DNA from: Butyrivibrio sp. YAB3001
GTDB taxonomy: Bacteria; Bacillota; Clostridia; Lachnospirales; Lachnospiraceae
Length of the DNA stretch: 64,000 bases
Direction: 5' to 3'
Assembly: GCF_900112195.1 (NCBI RefSeq)
Contig: NZ_FOKR01000007.1
Coordinates: 55,584 to 119,583 of the forward strand
The first letter of the stretch is position 1. Every line of letters starts with the position of its first letter. The translations under genes and the position numbers were made by a program. Shown here piece by piece: positions 62,495 through 64,000 of the stretch. The notes under the pieces are model-generated. The model saw only the letters and a program-made list of their open reading frames with translations, searched no databases and was not told the origin of the DNA.

Positions 62495-62629
62495 AGCTTT
62501 TTCAATCCAGAATCTCAGCAGCTTCTTTCACAGGAAGCAAAGACCATTGAATCAATGGAAGCTCTGCAGGCCGGTCTTGAGCCTCTACAGAAAAAAACCG
62601 CTTCTACACTCTGGTCAGTGAAGCGGTAA
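62495..62629 (+). pseudogene. Plus-strand C-terminal coding remnant
   Basis: Frame SFFNPESQQLLSQEAKTIES ... PLQKKTASTLWSVKR with a TAA, coding-like but without a start. It lies between two minus-strand genes. Not recognised. Confidence 0.3.
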
Positions 62630-62634
62630 AGAAT

Positions 62635-62668
62635 AAGACACCTCTCCCCAAATGGAGTGATGTCTTAT
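62635..62668. terminator. Bidirectional terminator
   Basis: AAGACA...TGTCTT outer and CTCTCC / GGAGTG inner stem, between the convergent 2-dehydropantoate reductase gene and the plus-strand remnant. Confidence 0.6.
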
Positions 62669-62675
62669 AAAATGG

Positions 62676-63602
62676 TCATTCGTAATCAAAGAACCCATCA
62701 TTCTTTTCTTCAAGTGCCTTTATCATATGATACGTAATTTCATTATAGGGCGTGGGGATTCCGAGTTCCTTTCCCATGCGTATAAGAGTACCGGAAAACA
62801 TATCGACTTCTGTATGTCGCCCGGCATCCAGATCCTGCAGGGTTGAATATCTCGCTCTCTTGGAAACCTTCGATCCTCTGAAAGATGAAGAATCAGCTTT
62901 AGATATATCTATTTCCTTCGCTTCTGCAATAGCATCCAGTTCTTTTACAAGTCCTTCCCTGATGGCTGCAACGTGTTCACTATCGCTGTACGCACCTACT
63001 CCAACTCCGAGCATTGCCTGGGGCTGATTATTACCCACATTCAGCCTGAACTTGCTCCATATTTCTGACCAAATCACATCTGTTTCTCTGTAATGAAGAC
63101 CTGTCTCTTCAAATAGTCTGGCCAGAGCCTCGGTTCTTTCTGTGCTTTTCCCGTCTTTTTCTCCGTATACAATTCCTATTGTAGAATCAGGATCAAAAAA
63201 TACTCTGTTTTCTTTTCTTTCCGAAGCAACTTTGATAAGAGCAGGTACAATATGCTTTTCGCCGATTGCAGAAGCTATCACTTCTTCACTGTCAACGCCA
63301 TTCATAAGGCTCATTACTACAGTATTCTCAGTAACAATCTCTTTTATATCTGAAACCACCGACTGCAATGCGTTATATTTAACCGCCACAATAACAAGAT
63401 CTGCTCCGTATGCCTCTGATGGAGTCTTTACAACCGGCTTGAATAGGTCATCATTTATGAAAAAGCCGTCTCTCTCAAATCGTTCCTTACGCTTGCCTGA
63501 TGCAATCACAGATAGCTCTATGTTCTCCTTTTGAGAAAGCCCCCAAAGGATATAACATCCCACTGCTCCTGCACCAATTATTACTACCTTTTTAAATTCC
63601 AT
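62676..63602 (-). CDS. 2-dehydropantoate 2-reductase family protein (308 aa)
   Basis: N-terminal NAD(P)-binding VVIIGAGAVGCYILWGL (about 5-22), VKYNALQSV (catalytic-type Lys, about 73) and C-terminal KFRLNVGNNQPQAMLG with the conserved Lys/Asn of ApbA/PanE. Reduces ketopantoate or a related 2-oxoacid. ATG at 63602 follows GAGGACAGCCAAA. Because such proteins have several substrates, no gene symbol is assigned. Confidence 0.85.
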   Translation of the reverse strand: MEFKKVVIIGAGAVGCYILWGLSQKENIELSVIASGKRKERFERDGFFINDDLFKPVVKTPSEAYGADLVIVAVKYNALQSVVSDIKEIVTENTVVMSLMNGVDSEEVIASAIGEKHIVPALIKVASERKENRVFFDPDSTIGIVYGEKDGKSTERTEALARLFEETGLHYRETDVIWSEIWSKFRLNVGNNQPQAMLGVGVGAYSDSEHVAAIREGLVKELDAIAEAKEIDISKADSSSFRGSKVSKRARYSTLQDLDAGRHTEVDMFSGTLIRMGKELGIPTPYNEITYHMIKALEEKNDGFFDYE

Positions 63603-63621
63603 TTTGGCTGTCCTCAATCAA

Positions 63622-63894
63622 TTATTTTCCATCTGGGAAACTTGTAAATGCATTTCTCTCCACTCCCGGGAGGCCGTACTTCTCCTTCGCATCTGCAAAT
63701 GCCTTTATCATGAACGCCATATTCCTTGCAAGATTCCTCATTGTCTGCAGCCCTTCAAGATCCTTCTTTACATCCTCAGCAGTAAAACCATGAACCTGGT
63801 TCCAGTATATGCTGGAAGCCTGGTATGCGTCAATAACATCTTTCCCAAGTTCCCCAAGCCAATAATTGGAATATAATACTTGCAAGCATACCAA
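63622..63894 (-). pseudogene. C-terminal fragment, flavodoxin/oxidoreductase-like
   Basis: WLGELGKDVIDAYQASSIYW ... MRNLARNMAFMIKAFADAKE ... RNAFTSFPDGK looks like the helical end of a flavodoxin-type NAD(P)H oxidoreductase. The proximal part coincides with a promoter block copied from (or shared with) 32355-32383, so the fragment begins at that junction. It ends 20 bases before the reductase gene. Confidence 0.5.
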
Positions 63895-63922
63895 TGATAT
63901 TTTAATACCCGTAGCACGTCAA
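63894..63922 (-). promoter_or_regulatory. Promoter block shared with 32355-32383
   Basis: TTGACG (63922-63917), 17-base spacer, TATCAT (63899-63894). Most of the ~40 surrounding bases match the promoter of the LprI-like lipoprotein. Beyond 63930 the window holds no recognisable gene. Confidence 0.6.
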
Positions 63923-64000
63923 TGTTGATCATTACCAATCTCATACCTACCAATATTCAATGGTATACGCCTCCGTCCTCGTTATTCGTCTGCCTTCTTA

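Noticed and set aside
63142-63534. 130-codon plus-strand frame
   Set aside because: Shadow of the 2-dehydropantoate reductase gene on the opposite strand.

Overview
The window is a low-GC chromosomal segment from a Firmicute, most likely a gut or rumen Lachnospiraceae of the Butyrivibrio/Pseudobutyrivibrio type. This is inferred from strong AGGAGG-like ribosome binding sites, frequent TTG/GTG starts, a pyrophosphate-type phosphofructokinase, a T-box leader, a GH43 hemicellulase with an acetyl-esterase-like neighbour, a starch ABC/GH13 operon under a LacI regulator, and many AAA-type ATP-binding proteins. I found no tRNA, rRNA or CRISPR array.

Region 1 (1-18.2 kb) is an accessory island on the minus strand, flanked by perfect direct repeats (1-95 and 18093-18187) that carry the promoter and 5' end of a tryptophan-type (UGG specifier) T-box leader. 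It holds two paralogous genes with the same ~250-residue N-terminal domain but different C-termini (Sel1 repeats in one, a possible PH-like domain in the other), a partly hydrophobic partner gene, a WYL-domain regulator, two enzymes that remove or process ADP-ribose (an ARH/DraG-type hydrolase and a bacterial PARG macrodomain), a wHTH ATPase behind a helically phased array of short repeats, a MIF-type tautomerase, a secreted nuclease, and an IS with 12-bp inverted repeats inserted downstream of the orphan T-box.

Region 2 (18.2-36.1 kb) has an EamA exporter, a GH43 enzyme, an SRAP protein, an esterase, an HTH-AAA-PD-(D/E)XK protein, an EAL protein, a PFP whose C-terminus is fused to a copied fragment of the GH43 gene, a second wHTH ATPase with its own phased array, an orphan SOS-controlled small gene, a DUF3793 gene, a LysR regulator and many truncated genes (enoate-reductase-like, RmlD, Fur, ABC exporter, MATE).

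Region 3 (36.1-43.2 kb) is a complete starch/maltodextrin operon: starch-binding lipoprotein, GH13 enzyme, solute-binding protein and two permeases, divergent from a LacI regulator with paired operators. Region 4 (43.2-52 kb) has an SGNH esterase, a Nudix hydrolase, an XRE-TPR regulator, an MFS exporter and a four-gene cluster of unknown envelope proteins with RCC1 and Asp-box motifs. Region 5 (52-64 kb) has a tyrosine recombinase, an AbiE-like toxin-antitoxin pair, a chimeric ABC gene lacking Walker A, a broken phosphotransferase, a GNAT acetyltransferase, a MacB/FtsX-type exporter with its ATPase, an aldo/keto reductase, a 2-dehydropantoate reductase and flavodoxin-like fragments.

Two themes stand out. 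First, many genes are truncated or built from copied fragments of other genes in the same window. Second, the 0.5-8.5 kb module looks like a tandemly duplicated, effector-swapped system that I cannot match to a described one. Product names come from motif recognition by eye; no database search was run.
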